DNA of 17,151 nt from an uncultured Odoribacter sp. GTDB lineage: Bacteria; Bacteroidota; Bacteroidia; Bacteroidales; Marinifilaceae. Position numbers and translations under genes: made by a program. Below the pieces are notes generated by a model. That model had not been told where the DNA came from. It worked only from the letters and a program-made list of their open reading frames with translations, and ran no database searches. The stretch's first letter is position 1; every line of letters begins with the position of its first letter. The stretch lies in assembly GCA_905204385.1 (NCBI GenBank), contig CAJKZL010000011.1, positions 1 to 17,151 of the forward strand, in the 5' to 3' direction. Positions 1 to 7,805 of the stretch are shown here, one piece after another.

Positions 1-442
1 GCTGTCCTTTCATATTCCCCCATCCCCTGTGTCCGTTCACCTCGTAATATCCCTCCCGGATGGCCAGGGAATCGCCGGGCAGGCCGATGCACCGCTTGAC
101 ATAGAAACGCGACAGGTTCATACGGATCTTATCCCATCCCTTCACATAAGGGAAATTGAACACCACCACATCATTGCGTCCGATCTCCGTAAATCCCTTT
201 ACCCTCCAGGTCTGCGGCTCCGTATCGTCCTTCAGAAAGCTAAAATTTTCGTACATCCGGGCGCCGAAACTGATTTTATCCACGAGGATAAAATCGCCGG
301 GTTCGATGGCAGGCCGCATAGAGTCGCTCGGTACGACAAAAAAGTCGACCACGAACAATCGCAGCAACAAGGCCATACCTAAGGCGCCCACCATGCCCAA
401 ACCATAAAACAGAATAAGCCGGATCAGTTTTTTTATTTTCAT
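1..442 (-). CDS. lepB: Signal peptidase I, S26 family (3' end beyond window)
   Basis: An open frame on the minus strand starts at ATG 440-442 and runs off the left edge after 147 residues. Residues about 7-30 form one hydrophobic membrane anchor. The segment VPSDSMRPAIEPGDFILVDK follows, a signal peptidase I Ser box with the nucleophile at Ser41. Further on, YVKRCIGLPGDSL is the Lys/Gly-Asp box, with the catalytic general base at Lys116. Family knowledge: these membrane serine/lysine proteases cleave export signals on the outer face of the inner membrane. The C-terminal part is missing, so full length is unknown. The next gene upstream on this strand is a propeller lipoprotein gene ending at 785, 340 bases away. 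Bacteroidetes often carry extra signal peptidase paralogues, so this need not be the housekeeping copy; the symbol denotes the family. Confidence 0.85.
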   Translation of the reverse strand, partial: MKIKKLIRLILFYGLGMVGALGMALLLRLFVVDFFVVPSDSMRPAIEPGDFILVDKISFGARMYENFSFLKDDTEPQTWRVKGFTEIGRNDVVVFNFPYVKGWDKIRMNLSRFYVKRCIGLPGDSLAIREGYYEVNGHRGWGNMKGQ

Positions 443-457
443 TTTCAGGAATTTCTT

Positions 458-577
458 TTACAACGAAACCATAATCAGCCTATCCACCGGCCGGAGCCTC
501 CGGAACTTCCTATCGACGTCTAACTCAAGCCCGGCAAAGGAGACAGCATTTTTAACGGGATGAAGGTACTGAATCAT
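458..577 (-). CDS. Possible 39-residue ORF just upstream of the signal peptidase
   Basis: ATG (575-577) to TAA (458-460) encodes 39 residues starting MIQYLHPVKNAV and ending RPVDRLIMVSL. It ends 15 bases before the signal peptidase ATG, a spacing typical of genes in one operon. It has no signal peptide, no membrane segment and no family I recognise. It could be a real small protein, a leader peptide, a remnant of a larger gene, or chance. Its support is only the intact frame, the spacing and a possible promoter at 608-640. Confidence 0.25.
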   Translation of the reverse strand: MIQYLHPVKNAVSFAGLELDVDRKFRRLRPVDRLIMVSL

Positions 578-607
578 GGTGTTCCGGCATTTGCAAAAAC
601 ATGGCAA

Positions 608-640
608 AAACTATAGCATTTTCAAAAAATCGACACCAAA
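608..640 (-). promoter_or_regulatory. Possible promoter for the 39-codon ORF and signal peptidase
   Basis: On the minus strand TTTG (complement of 637-640) is followed after about 21 bases by TATAGTTT (complement of 608-615). This resembles the Bacteroidetes -33/-7 pair TTTG and TAnnTTTG but has mismatches in the -7 box. It would start transcripts near 601, about 24 bases upstream of the ATG at 577. Weak support. Confidence 0.25.
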
Positions 641-665
641 CCGCTTGCAGTTTGCCGTTTTTTTT
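637..665 (+). terminator. Short hairpin followed by T-run
   Basis: CAAAC (637-641) pairs with GTTTG (650-654), and a run of eight T follows at 658-665. This has the shape of a weak intrinsic terminator on the plus strand, but no plus-strand gene lies upstream. The same bases include the TTTG of the possible minus-strand promoter, so the palindrome may have another role. Confidence 0.25.
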
Positions 666-696
666 ATATCTTGCACTCACTTTTTAAGGAAAGAAG

Positions 697-748
697 GGGA
701 CTGTGGTTATGACTGGGATCAGAAGACTGCAGTCCCGGCTTTTTTTTT
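697..748 (+). terminator. Hairpin with 9-T tract, possibly bidirectional or the end of a small RNA
   Basis: GGGACTG (697-703) pairs perfectly with CAGTCCC (730-736), and T tract 740-748 follows. The loop is long, 26 bases. Read on the minus strand, the same stem lies just after the propeller gene ending at 785 and is followed by CTTCTTTCCTT, so it may end that transcript. On the plus strand there is no gene to terminate. A TATATCTTGC element at 665-674 could be a -7 box for a short plus-strand RNA ending here, but that is inference. Confidence 0.4.
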
Positions 749-784
749 AACCCTTCACGCTTGAGCAGCCCAGCCGGTCATCCC

Positions 785-1969
785 CTAAATTTTTTTCATG
801 ATCATCTTTACCACCACGGGATTGTCCATTTCGTTCATCTTCCCGGCAATCTCCTTAATATAAGCAGGAACCCCATCCACTCCAGACGACTGCAAAAATA
901 CATGAGTCGCCAGATAACCCAGCAAAACCTGTCCGCAACCATCCGATATCTCAGGCATGGAAAGTTTGTGTTTATCATTCACCCACACGGGACCTATATT
1001 GTAAATTCGTTCCGTCCTTTTCGAATAGAAGACTGTGTTCAGCATTCCTGAAAAAGAATAATTAATCCATAAAAACTCCGATGTCTCCAGCATCCGGTGC
1101 ATTTTACACCATTTATCCGCCGCTTTTTTACGGGTTTCGATGATCGTCCGGACTTCATCCGGTGAAGCATCGAACGTCAAAGGAAAGGTAAACCTACCGA
1201 AGTCGATGCAAAAACGGAGTTTTAACTCCCCATCCCTTCCGATGCGGTAGACATCATTCCTAAACGACTCTAAAAGTGACACCGTATCCGAAAAGCCGAA
1301 GAAAAAATTTCTCCCATCGGTTACTCTCATAAACTCCTCCTTGTATTCCCAGGCCAGGTCTTTCCTGAGTACCTCGTTTCCCTGCATAACGACATAACGG
1401 TATTGCCGGGGAAACGTGGTGTGAAATACTCCCTCGTTGGGATATCTGCCTCCGTACAGTGCCAGCGAATCCTCACCGAGCATCGTGAAACCCGCGGTTA
1501 TAAACTTGCAGGGAATACGCCTTAAAAAATTACCGTCCTCATCATAGCAAAGAATGGCCTGCGATCTGTCGCAATGAATATAAATATCACCGTTGCGGGG
1601 ATTGTGGTAAAAAGAACTGATTCTCATATACTCTTCCGGTCCCCGTCCGATGTGGCGGATTTGTTTTAAAAACTTTCCTTCCTGACTGAACACCAGAATG
1701 GCATTGGTTTGCTCATCCAGGATATAAAACCGGTCCTTCCATTCATACAAGGCTTTGATTCTTCCAACGACGACATCTTCGGAGGTCTCCAAAGGAATAT
1801 AGATAAAACTATCGATAAGAGCAGAAGCGAATAGATTACTATCCGCGATATGCAACGGATCGATCGTCAGCCTGGTTACCCCATCACGATGGCTTACCCG
1901 GTTTTCCACAGCTTCCCGGCAAGAAAACACCGATAACGACACCAACAGAAATACGATTGAACTTTTCAT
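785..1969 (-). CDS. 6-bladed beta-propeller lipoprotein (copy 1)
   Basis: This 394-residue protein starts with MKSSIVFLLVSLSVFSC, a lipoprotein signal whose lipobox Cys is residue 17, so the mature protein should be membrane-anchored in the envelope. The rest looks like the Bacteroidetes 6-bladed beta-propeller family (DUF5128 type). It has the entry element PLETSED at about 59-65, the loop GRGPEEY at 108-114, and repeated blade strands of the form 'I-hydrophobic-Y-D-x-x-G-x-F'. It ends in a charged tail with DNPVVV. The start ATG lies 2 bases after the stop of the preceding gene (1972), so the two are almost certainly co-transcribed and perhaps translationally coupled. It is last in the left cluster. 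The ligand is unknown; the fold suggests binding rather than catalysis, and I see no catalytic motif. Confidence 0.85.
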   Translation of the reverse strand: MKSSIVFLLVSLSVFSCREAVENRVSHRDGVTRLTIDPLHIADSNLFASALIDSFIYIPLETSEDVVVGRIKALYEWKDRFYILDEQTNAILVFSQEGKFLKQIRHIGRGPEEYMRISSFYHNPRNGDIYIHCDRSQAILCYDEDGNFLRRIPCKFITAGFTMLGEDSLALYGGRYPNEGVFHTTFPRQYRYVVMQGNEVLRKDLAWEYKEEFMRVTDGRNFFFGFSDTVSLLESFRNDVYRIGRDGELKLRFCIDFGRFTFPLTFDASPDEVRTIIETRKKAADKWCKMHRMLETSEFLWINYSFSGMLNTVFYSKRTERIYNIGPVWVNDKHKLSMPEISDGCGQVLLGYLATHVFLQSSGVDGVPAYIKEIAGKMNEMDNPVVVKMIMKKI

Positions 1970-1971
1970 CC

Positions 1972-3093
1972 TTATACATCCTCCTCCATCAACCGATGAA
2001 AAAACAAAACCGGATTATCCTCCTCTCCGATTTTATCTCCATCGGGTAAATTAATATTGAACCTTTTCATAAAATCCTTCACCAACATTGCCGGAGCCCA
2101 GAAAACCAATTCATTACGACAAAATCCCGATGGGTTGAAGATAAAGGGAAAATCCGGATCGATTTTATCTCCGAATCTCACTACTTTTACTTTGCCGGAA
2201 TCCAAATCCACTTTCGCAATATTCTCTCTGATCCCCCTGCCGTCGTAAAAAGCAGTGTATACCACCGTCAGAATATTTTTCGAAAGACTGACGTGCCCGA
2301 TGCGGTGAAACATTTCTTTGTTTTGATATTGTCTCATCAGTTCCGACCAATCCTGCGATTTATAATCGTGTGGAAATTTATTTAATAAATGAAAATCAAA
2401 CACAAGAAAGGGAACTTTCCCCTCCTCAGTCATCCGGTATATTGTGGGATCAAATTGTTCAGTGATCAACAATCCCTCTTTACTCCAATGGAAAGGAGAA
2501 CCCTGAAAATCATAATCCTGAGCTTTTTCAAAACTGTCCCGCTTTTCTTTTATCCGGTCGGTCCGGTAATCGAACAACGTAAAATTATATCCCTTCCGGC
2601 CCGAGTACTCCGAGTACAACCACATCAGACTATCATCCACCACTGTAAAATTATTGTAATAGTCGTCCAGAGTATGGACTTCCAACAATTCCCCCTCCCT
2701 GGAATAGCCGTATATTTTCCGGTCGGGCCGCGACAAACAGTAAATTACAGCCCGGTACACATTGAAATCCACCATCGATAAATATTCGCCGGAGGCACGC
2801 CCCTGCTTGCTAATCTTTCCCTGGTATTTTCCCTGCAGGTCAAAAATAATTACTTCCTGCTGTTTAGTATCTAAAAGATAGATATTGTTGCTATCCGTCT
2901 GTATTTTCCCTATTTTACCGATCAGATTGTCCTTTGTCGTTTCCAAAGCAACGCTTCTGTACGTTTTAAAAAAAGCGGTCATATCGGCCTGCTCCCGGAT
3001 ATCGATCTCGATCGGCCCGTTCTCCGCATCCGGCTGCACGCGACATGCGTTCAAAAAGAGAATCGACAACAAGATGAGGAAATTCACTTTCAT
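1972..3093 (-). CDS. 6-bladed beta-propeller lipoprotein (copy 2)
   Basis: This 373-residue protein begins MKVNFLILLSILFLNAC, a signal peptide with lipobox LNAC and lipidated Cys17. Propeller signatures match the paralogues: VALETTKDNLIG at about 48-59, GRASGEY at 98-104, blade strands such as VIIFDLQGKY at 80-90, and a C-terminal EEDNPVLFF tail. It lies 51 bases after the frameshifted third copy and 2 bases before copy 1, so it sits inside one minus-strand transcription unit. No promoter of its own is evident in the 51-base gap. Function beyond an envelope-anchored propeller cannot be read from the sequence. Confidence 0.85.
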   Translation of the reverse strand: MKVNFLILLSILFLNACRVQPDAENGPIEIDIREQADMTAFFKTYRSVALETTKDNLIGKIGKIQTDSNNIYLLDTKQQEVIIFDLQGKYQGKISKQGRASGEYLSMVDFNVYRAVIYCLSRPDRKIYGYSREGELLEVHTLDDYYNNFTVVDDSLMWLYSEYSGRKGYNFTLFDYRTDRIKEKRDSFEKAQDYDFQGSPFHWSKEGLLITEQFDPTIYRMTEEGKVPFLVFDFHLLNKFPHDYKSQDWSELMRQYQNKEMFHRIGHVSLSKNILTVVYTAFYDGRGIRENIAKVDLDSGKVKVVRFGDKIDPDFPFIFNPSGFCRNELVFWAPAMLVKDFMKRFNINLPDGDKIGEEDNPVLFFHRLMEEDV

Positions 3094-3144
3094 AACCTAT
3101 CGTTCTAATTGTAAATAGCAAAAATGCAGGCCCGCACCTTAAGA

Positions 3145-4346
3145 TCACAAAGCATAAATAACAATAAAAGGATTGTCGCTTTCCCGGATATCCGGAAATA
3201 AGGCTTTCATCCGCCCGATCTGCCGGGGATATTCTTTTTCAAAATCGTTGAATTCGTCGCCTTCGCAACATCTTTTCACGTCTCTCGCCGGGATCGCAGT
3301 GATCAGGTGTTTCTCGTCCAGGCTCACGATCCTCCCGAAAGGGATAAAATACCGATCCGTATAAGTCGACAGCGCACATACATTTATTTTCCCCGTAGAT
3401 TTTTCATAAACAACCAGTTTGGTTTGCCCCTTAAAAACAATCTCCGCCAATAAAAAATCGTCCGTTTCCTGAAAGCGGTATATCCGGTCAACAAACTCTC
3501 TTCCGCTGTTCAACAACTCTTTTCTTTCCTCATATCCGATATCCGCTCCCGGCCATCGGTATTTACCGAAATCATAATACCAGGGGCTAGAAATCCCATC
3601 CGGAGACAGCAAACGGACTTGAAAATCCATCGGCATCACATGATAAATCTTATTCCCACAAACGGATAGGGACCGTCCATCCCGGAATCCACTGCTTTCC
3701 CAAGCAGGATCGATTTCGAGATACCCGTTTACAATCGCGTTATTACTATCGAGCAACCATACGTTATAGGGTTGTTGCTTATCCTCTATATAATTTTCGG
3801 AATACCCGACCCTCATCCCGCCGGCACCCACCATTTCCGCGAAAGATTTCGGCAGCTTGTCTACTTTCAACAGTTTTTCCCCCTTAAGGTCGTACACAAA
3901 CATCTTTCTATCTACTCTTGAAATGAAATTCAAGGTTTGCCGGACCGGGTCCACCCACATCGTCCGCAACTGCATATACTCGTCGCCGGCCCGTCCGCTG
4001 CGGTCGATTTTATTTACAAAGTTACCCTCGGTGTCGAAGATAAAAATCGTTTTACTCTTATAGTAATCCGCCACATACAAATACCGGTCATAAACCACCA
4101 CCTGGTCGATATTCCCGATCAAAACTTCATCCGAGGTATGAAGCTCGATCAGATCGCACCCCCGGATCAATCCTACCTCGTGAATGCTTACCTCTTGGGC
4201 ATCCAAATCGGCTTTCAGGGTGGACAACCGCGAACATCACCACTGTCCTTACTTTTACATTGACCGAAAACAAAGACCAAACAGGCAATGCTCAATGCCA
4301 TCCTCCATGTCGTCCGCGGCCAGGTTTTCATAAAGCGTATTTTCAT
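3145..4346 (-). pseudogene. 6-bladed beta-propeller lipoprotein (copy 3), frameshifted after the signal peptide
   Basis: Two frames together make one paralogue. Frame A starts at ATG 4344-4346, or at an internal ATG 4329-4331 (MKTWPRT...). It encodes a 43-residue lipoprotein signal ending in VFGQCKSKDSGD and stops at TGA 4215-4217. Frame B, open from a TTG at 4227 to the stop at 3145, encodes the 360-residue propeller (GRAGDEY at 78-84, blade strands IFIFDTEGNF, tail SDNPFIV). The join lies near 4227-4235, and adding one base there would restore a protein of the usual length. In frame B the paralogues' LET reads LHT (29-31). If the frameshift is real, any product from the TTG would lack an export signal. 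A sequencing error would look the same. A near-consensus promoter at 4372-4403 shows the gene keeps its own start signal. Confidence 0.8.
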
Positions 4347-4371
4347 CCGATTCAATTTTAACCTATTTTTT

Positions 4372-4403
4372 CAAAGATAAAATCTTTTTTCAACCCGGCC
4401 AAA
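4372..4403 (-). promoter_or_regulatory. Bacteroidetes-type promoter for propeller copy 3
   Basis: On the minus strand TTTG (complement of 4400-4403), exactly 20 bases, then TATCTTTG (complement of 4372-4379). Both boxes match the Bacteroidetes vegetative consensus. Transcription would start near 4365, about 20 bases before ATG 4346. It lies between the transglutaminase-like gene and copy 3, so copies 3, 2 and 1 can be transcribed separately from the upstream genes. Confidence 0.7.
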
Positions 4404-4421
4404 CAACAACCGTAATTTGTC

Positions 4422-6512
4422 TTATTTTACGATATCGTGGTAAAGAAACTTTTGCTCCCCATCGCTCAGGACGAAAGGCAATTCTTCTTTCCCGGAAGAA
4501 TAATTCCGGAGCCAGAGCAAAGCCCCCTGGGGCACGCGGGGAAATTCCAGATATTCGTAGCGTGCCACCGTCAAGCCGCAACTTTGCCAGCCGTCATTCC
4601 AGCAGAAAAGCTCATACTCATCGCCCCTACGGATGCCATTGTCTGCGTTTTTAGGAGCAAAGCGGAAACGGGAAACCACCTGGGGTTCTTTCAGGCGCAG
4701 AAATACCGTCGGATAAGCGGAAGGGGCGGTTTGCATATTGCCGTCGAACTCCGCTTTCCACTTCATCTTATCCCACGAAGGGGCATCCAGCAATTTCACC
4801 CAGCGCGAAACGGAGCCGCCTTCTTTCTTCTGCTCCGGAGAAAGCACGGCAGGGGGTGTTGCAGGCAGCACATTGGGGTATCCCCAGGCCGTATCGGCAA
4901 GAAACTCCAGCCAGGAAACATTGGCATGAGGATATTCCTCAGGGGCTTTGAACCGATAATAGCGGTAAGCCTGTGGACGGGAGACCACAAAATCCTGAAG
5001 AAAAGGGCCGGGCGGCTCGGTGATGGTATACAGCAACCGGCTATCCGAAAAGTCCCACTGGTTAGCCCCGCAGAACGTTGCACCGACCAACTTTTCCGCC
5101 AACTCTATCATATTCGGTTTCCGGGGAAATTTCCGGGTAAGGACAACCGGACGGCAATCGGCGGTATCCGAATGAAAGTAATGCAAGCGGTACCCCAGAG
5201 TGGACAAAGAGTCCTTTTGCAGCCAAAAGGGATCGCCGAATGTTTTGAGTTCCTTTCCGGCATAAAACACCGGGAAGTACAGCCTATCGGGCATCACATT
5301 GGCGAAAGCCGCTTCGCACCGGATGGAATCGATCGTTCCCCAGGTAACGGGCGCCAGGTCCCTGCGATTCTGAAAAGCTGCCAGATAGGCCAGTCTGTTG
5401 GGGGTCTTCTCGCGGAAAGGCAAACGGACTTCAAAAACCTCCGCCCTTTCGGAAGTCACCTCCCGTATGCAAGGCGATGCGAACAAAGGAGGCAAAACCT
5501 CTTCCTCACTGCGAAGGAAATAAGGAGAATCCGGTTGCGCCCCATAATACAGACGGTAAATATTCATCGGCTCCCCCATCACCCATTTCCCCTGCCCCGG
5601 CAAGGACGACTCGGGATTAAAAGTCTGCCACACCCCGCAACTGTCGGGCGTGATGCAGTAATAATGCCGGCCCGAAAATTCGCGGTAAGCATCGCAAAAT
5701 TCAATCTGAACGGGAATCCCGCAAGCCCTGAGGATAGTACACCCGTAATTGGCAATTTCGGCACATTCTTGCCCATGAAAAAAGAGACCGTATATACCGG
5801 TACGGTCCATTAATTTCTGACCCATAAAATTGCGCACTTCCCCGATCCGGCGGTTGTAGCGGACAATGCGCGAGCGCAGGTCGGCAGCCGTGTCATAATT
5901 CACATATTTACCGAACCATTCCTGAAGACGGTGGCCCGGATACAAATGGGAATAATTACGTATCCCCCGGTAGGGCAGCACCGTTTCGCAAAATTCTCCG
6001 AAAGGCATTCCCTTCAGGAAAGGAGACGTTTCCCATTGATAGAAAGCATTGTCGATATGTCCGATTAGGAATTTACTACTGACCGCCTCCCAGTCGGGTA
6101 CCATGCCCAGTTGTACTTTCGGTTCCACGAAAGGGACCCTCCGGATGGAATCCGCAAGCCATTTATAACGTTTTTTCAACTCCTTCCCACATTTCGCCAG
6201 GGAATCCAGGCTTCCTCCCTTTTCTTCCCATATCGCATAGAATGCAGAATCCGCCTGCCGGCAAAAAATATCCATCCGGCTGTCCATGCCGCCTGCCCGA
6301 TCGCGGCTAAGATGCCAGCGCATATTCCCGATCAGAAAACAAGCGGCCCGGAATTTTAAAGAATCGCGGTCACGCCATCCATAATGAACCAACACTTTCT
6401 TTAGCTCTCCCTTATTCCTGCCCGCCATTTGCAGGGTTTCATCCACTTCACCGGGTATCGCCCGGCAAGCAACGCAGCAGATGATCGATATCCCGATAAT
6501 ACAAGCCTTCAT
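4422..6512 (-). CDS. Transglutaminase-like envelope protein with C-terminal carbohydrate-binding-like domain
   Basis: This 696-residue protein starts with MKACIIGISIICCVAC, a probable lipoprotein signal (Cys16; the lipobox is unusually Cys-rich). I chose ATG 6512 because the frame's upstream extension to 6599 would place 29 non-signal residues before this signal and run through a terminator-like hairpin. In the middle, ECAEIANYGCTILRACGIPV at about 249-268 resembles the transglutaminase-core Cys region. It is followed by GRHYY near 282 (candidate His) and WQTFNPES near 300, where the usual acid is replaced or displaced. The last roughly 120 residues (RRGDEYELFCWNDGW, then PQGALLWLRN) resemble the C-terminal galactose-binding/discoidin-like region of Bacteroidetes transglutaminase-domain proteins. 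Such proteins may act as proteases or transglutaminases on cell-surface peptides. The substrate is unknown, and activity is uncertain because the triad's acid is not evident. Confidence 0.7.
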   Translation of the reverse strand: MKACIIGISIICCVACRAIPGEVDETLQMAGRNKGELKKVLVHYGWRDRDSLKFRAACFLIGNMRWHLSRDRAGGMDSRMDIFCRQADSAFYAIWEEKGGSLDSLAKCGKELKKRYKWLADSIRRVPFVEPKVQLGMVPDWEAVSSKFLIGHIDNAFYQWETSPFLKGMPFGEFCETVLPYRGIRNYSHLYPGHRLQEWFGKYVNYDTAADLRSRIVRYNRRIGEVRNFMGQKLMDRTGIYGLFFHGQECAEIANYGCTILRACGIPVQIEFCDAYREFSGRHYYCITPDSCGVWQTFNPESSLPGQGKWVMGEPMNIYRLYYGAQPDSPYFLRSEEEVLPPLFASPCIREVTSERAEVFEVRLPFREKTPNRLAYLAAFQNRRDLAPVTWGTIDSIRCEAAFANVMPDRLYFPVFYAGKELKTFGDPFWLQKDSLSTLGYRLHYFHSDTADCRPVVLTRKFPRKPNMIELAEKLVGATFCGANQWDFSDSRLLYTITEPPGPFLQDFVVSRPQAYRYYRFKAPEEYPHANVSWLEFLADTAWGYPNVLPATPPAVLSPEQKKEGGSVSRWVKLLDAPSWDKMKWKAEFDGNMQTAPSAYPTVFLRLKEPQVVSRFRFAPKNADNGIRRGDEYELFCWNDGWQSCGLTVARYEYLEFPRVPQGALLWLRNYSSGKEELPFVLSDGEQKFLYHDIVK

Positions 6513-6529
6513 GCTGAAATTTTTAGTCC

Positions 6530-6569
6530 GTAAAAATAAAAAATCTCCGGAAGAGCAATCCCTTCCGAA
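6530..6569 (-). terminator. Intrinsic terminator or attenuator before the transglutaminase-like gene
   Basis: Read on the minus strand, an 8-bp stem is formed by TTCGGAAG (complement of 6562-6569) and CTTCCGGA (complement of 6546-6553), with an 8-base loop and one T-G pair. A T-rich tract follows (ATTTTTTATTTTT, complement of about 6531-6544). It lies between the stop of propeller copy 4 (6610) and ATG 6512, only about 20 bases ahead of that ATG. It either ends the copy-4 transcript or attenuates the downstream genes. Confidence 0.6.
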
Positions 6570-6609
6570 CATTTCAAAAAGTATAACATTTTTATACACT
6601 CCGAAGGCC

Positions 6610-7704
6610 TCACTTCAATTTATATTTTACCAGTACATAATCGCCGTTTTCTAAACTTTCTTCTATCGCTTCGGGAGCTCTTTGCATCCCCCGTTTCACC
6701 TGATATTCGTACACTCCTTCAGTCATAACCGAAATAATCGAACCGTTTTCCTCCCCAAGGGGTGGAAACAGTGTATACTTTGCTCCTTCGGTATTGCTAT
6801 ACGTTTTTCGTTCCTTAATATCATAAAGATATACATGATCTTTTTCAAAATTACAATATCTCCCCACCAAGTAACGGTTAATCAGGATAGGGGTATTGGT
6901 TAAATACCTATAATTCCAATCTTCTTCATATGTTTTCCTTTTCGAAACAGGTATCCTATTTTTCCCGAAATCAAAAACATATCTATCGATAAGTTCCGGT
7001 TGCTTCTTATCAAAAACATAAACGGTATCCGAAAACAACGAATGATAAATAACCAGACTATCGGTATCTACAAAATAACTTCGCTGCGAAAGATCGATGC
7101 AATCGTTTTTATCGAGGGGAAAAAGTTGCTGCTTTACCGAAAATTCATGGTCGGTAATAGTCACCTTATTCAGCCCGGTATTTATACTTGCCCCTTCATT
7201 TTGATGCCATGAAAAAATAAAATCACCGTTCCGGAAAGCTGCCATGTCAAAAGCAATAAAAGGAATCTCCTTTTGTTTTACAAACTTACCCTCCATATCG
7301 TATATCATAATGGTATTCATTTCGTTGGTGATCAAGTAAATATACTGATCGTCAACAGTGAAATTGCGGATTCTCCAATATTCTCCCGGCGCCCTGCCCT
7401 TACGCCCTACCCGAAATAAAAACCGCCCTTCCAAATTAAACACAAGTACCTGGTTTTGCGCAAAACAATCAAAAATATAATATCTGCCATTTTTTACTAA
7501 AAACTTATCTATCGCCTTAAACAAGCCCTCGTCATGAGTTTCCAGCGTCACATATTCCACGCTGTCGATAAATAAACCGACAGATTTTTTCTCCTCGAAC
7601 GTCCAGGCACAATTATGGATATTTCCGGATTGTTTCACACTTTGCCGGTTATCCTTACAGGCAGAAAATGCCAATATCAAAAAAAGTACACCAACTAATT
7701 TCAT
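6610..7704 (-). CDS. 6-bladed beta-propeller lipoprotein (copy 4)
   Basis: This 364-residue protein starts with MKLVGVLFLILAFSAC, a compact signal with lipobox Cys16. It has VTLETHDEG at about 52-60, GRAPGEY at 103-109 and blade strands such as VLVFNLEGRF at 86-95. Its tail reads ENGDYVLVKYKL, where most paralogues have DNP. The start overlaps the stop of a 20-codon upstream ORF (ATGA, 7701-7704). That ORF matches the N-terminal extension of copy 5 (MKSWCKWN...), so an originally longer N-terminus seems to have been cut by a one-base loss, leaving the signal peptide usable from the internal ATG. It is first in the left cluster and next to the accessory block. The ligand is unknown. Confidence 0.85.
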   Translation of the reverse strand: MKLVGVLFLILAFSACKDNRQSVKQSGNIHNCAWTFEEKKSVGLFIDSVEYVTLETHDEGLFKAIDKFLVKNGRYYIFDCFAQNQVLVFNLEGRFLFRVGRKGRAPGEYWRIRNFTVDDQYIYLITNEMNTIMIYDMEGKFVKQKEIPFIAFDMAAFRNGDFIFSWHQNEGASINTGLNKVTITDHEFSVKQQLFPLDKNDCIDLSQRSYFVDTDSLVIYHSLFSDTVYVFDKKQPELIDRYVFDFGKNRIPVSKRKTYEEDWNYRYLTNTPILINRYLVGRYCNFEKDHVYLYDIKERKTYSNTEGAKYTLFPPLGEENGSIISVMTEGVYEYQVKRGMQRAPEAIEESLENGDYVLVKYKLK

Positions 7705-7763
7705 AAATAAACAATCTCTTTCAACCGATAATCAAAGTTCCATTTCCAACACGGATTCCTCAT
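7701..7763 (-). CDS. 20-codon upstream ORF overlapping copy 4 (frameshifted relic of its N-terminus)
   Basis: ATG 7761-7763 opens MRNPCWKWNFDYRLKEIVYL and stops at TGA 7701-7703, sharing ATGA with the copy-4 start. Its DNA aligns with the first codons of copy 5 (shared GTGT, AAATGGAA, ATCGGTT, AAAG), with one 3-base insertion and one missing base near 7727-7733. Restoring that base would fuse it to copy 4. It may now act as a translated leader coupled to copy 4 or simply be a relic. Confidence 0.5.
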   Translation of the reverse strand: MRNPCWKWNFDYRLKEIVYL

Positions 7764-7805
7764 GCGGATTATGATACCTTTTTAAACTTTCAGGATTTTA
7801 TCCCT

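Larger units (their letters stand above)
443..784. other. 340-base gap between signal peptidase and propeller gene
   Basis: No long gene is supported here. The stretch holds the 39-codon minus-strand ORF (458-577), a possible minus-strand promoter (608-640), a short hairpin with a T-run (637-665) and a larger hairpin with a T-run (697-748). A plus-strand open frame at 576-764 has no family features and runs through both hairpins, so I do not call it. Confidence 0.6.

Noticed and set aside
29..407. 117- and 83-residue plus-strand open frames at the left edge
   Set aside because: They lie opposite a clear S26 signal peptidase with its Ser and Lys boxes on the minus strand.
4437..5813. 458-residue open frame on the plus strand
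   Set aside because: Entirely antisense to the transglutaminase-like gene, rich in Arg, Pro, Gly and His, with no domain. It is a shadow of the G+C-rich coding strand.
6513..6599. 29-residue N-terminal extension of the transglutaminase-like protein
   Set aside because: It would bury the signal peptide and read through a terminator hairpin. The ATG at 6512 gives a normal export signal.
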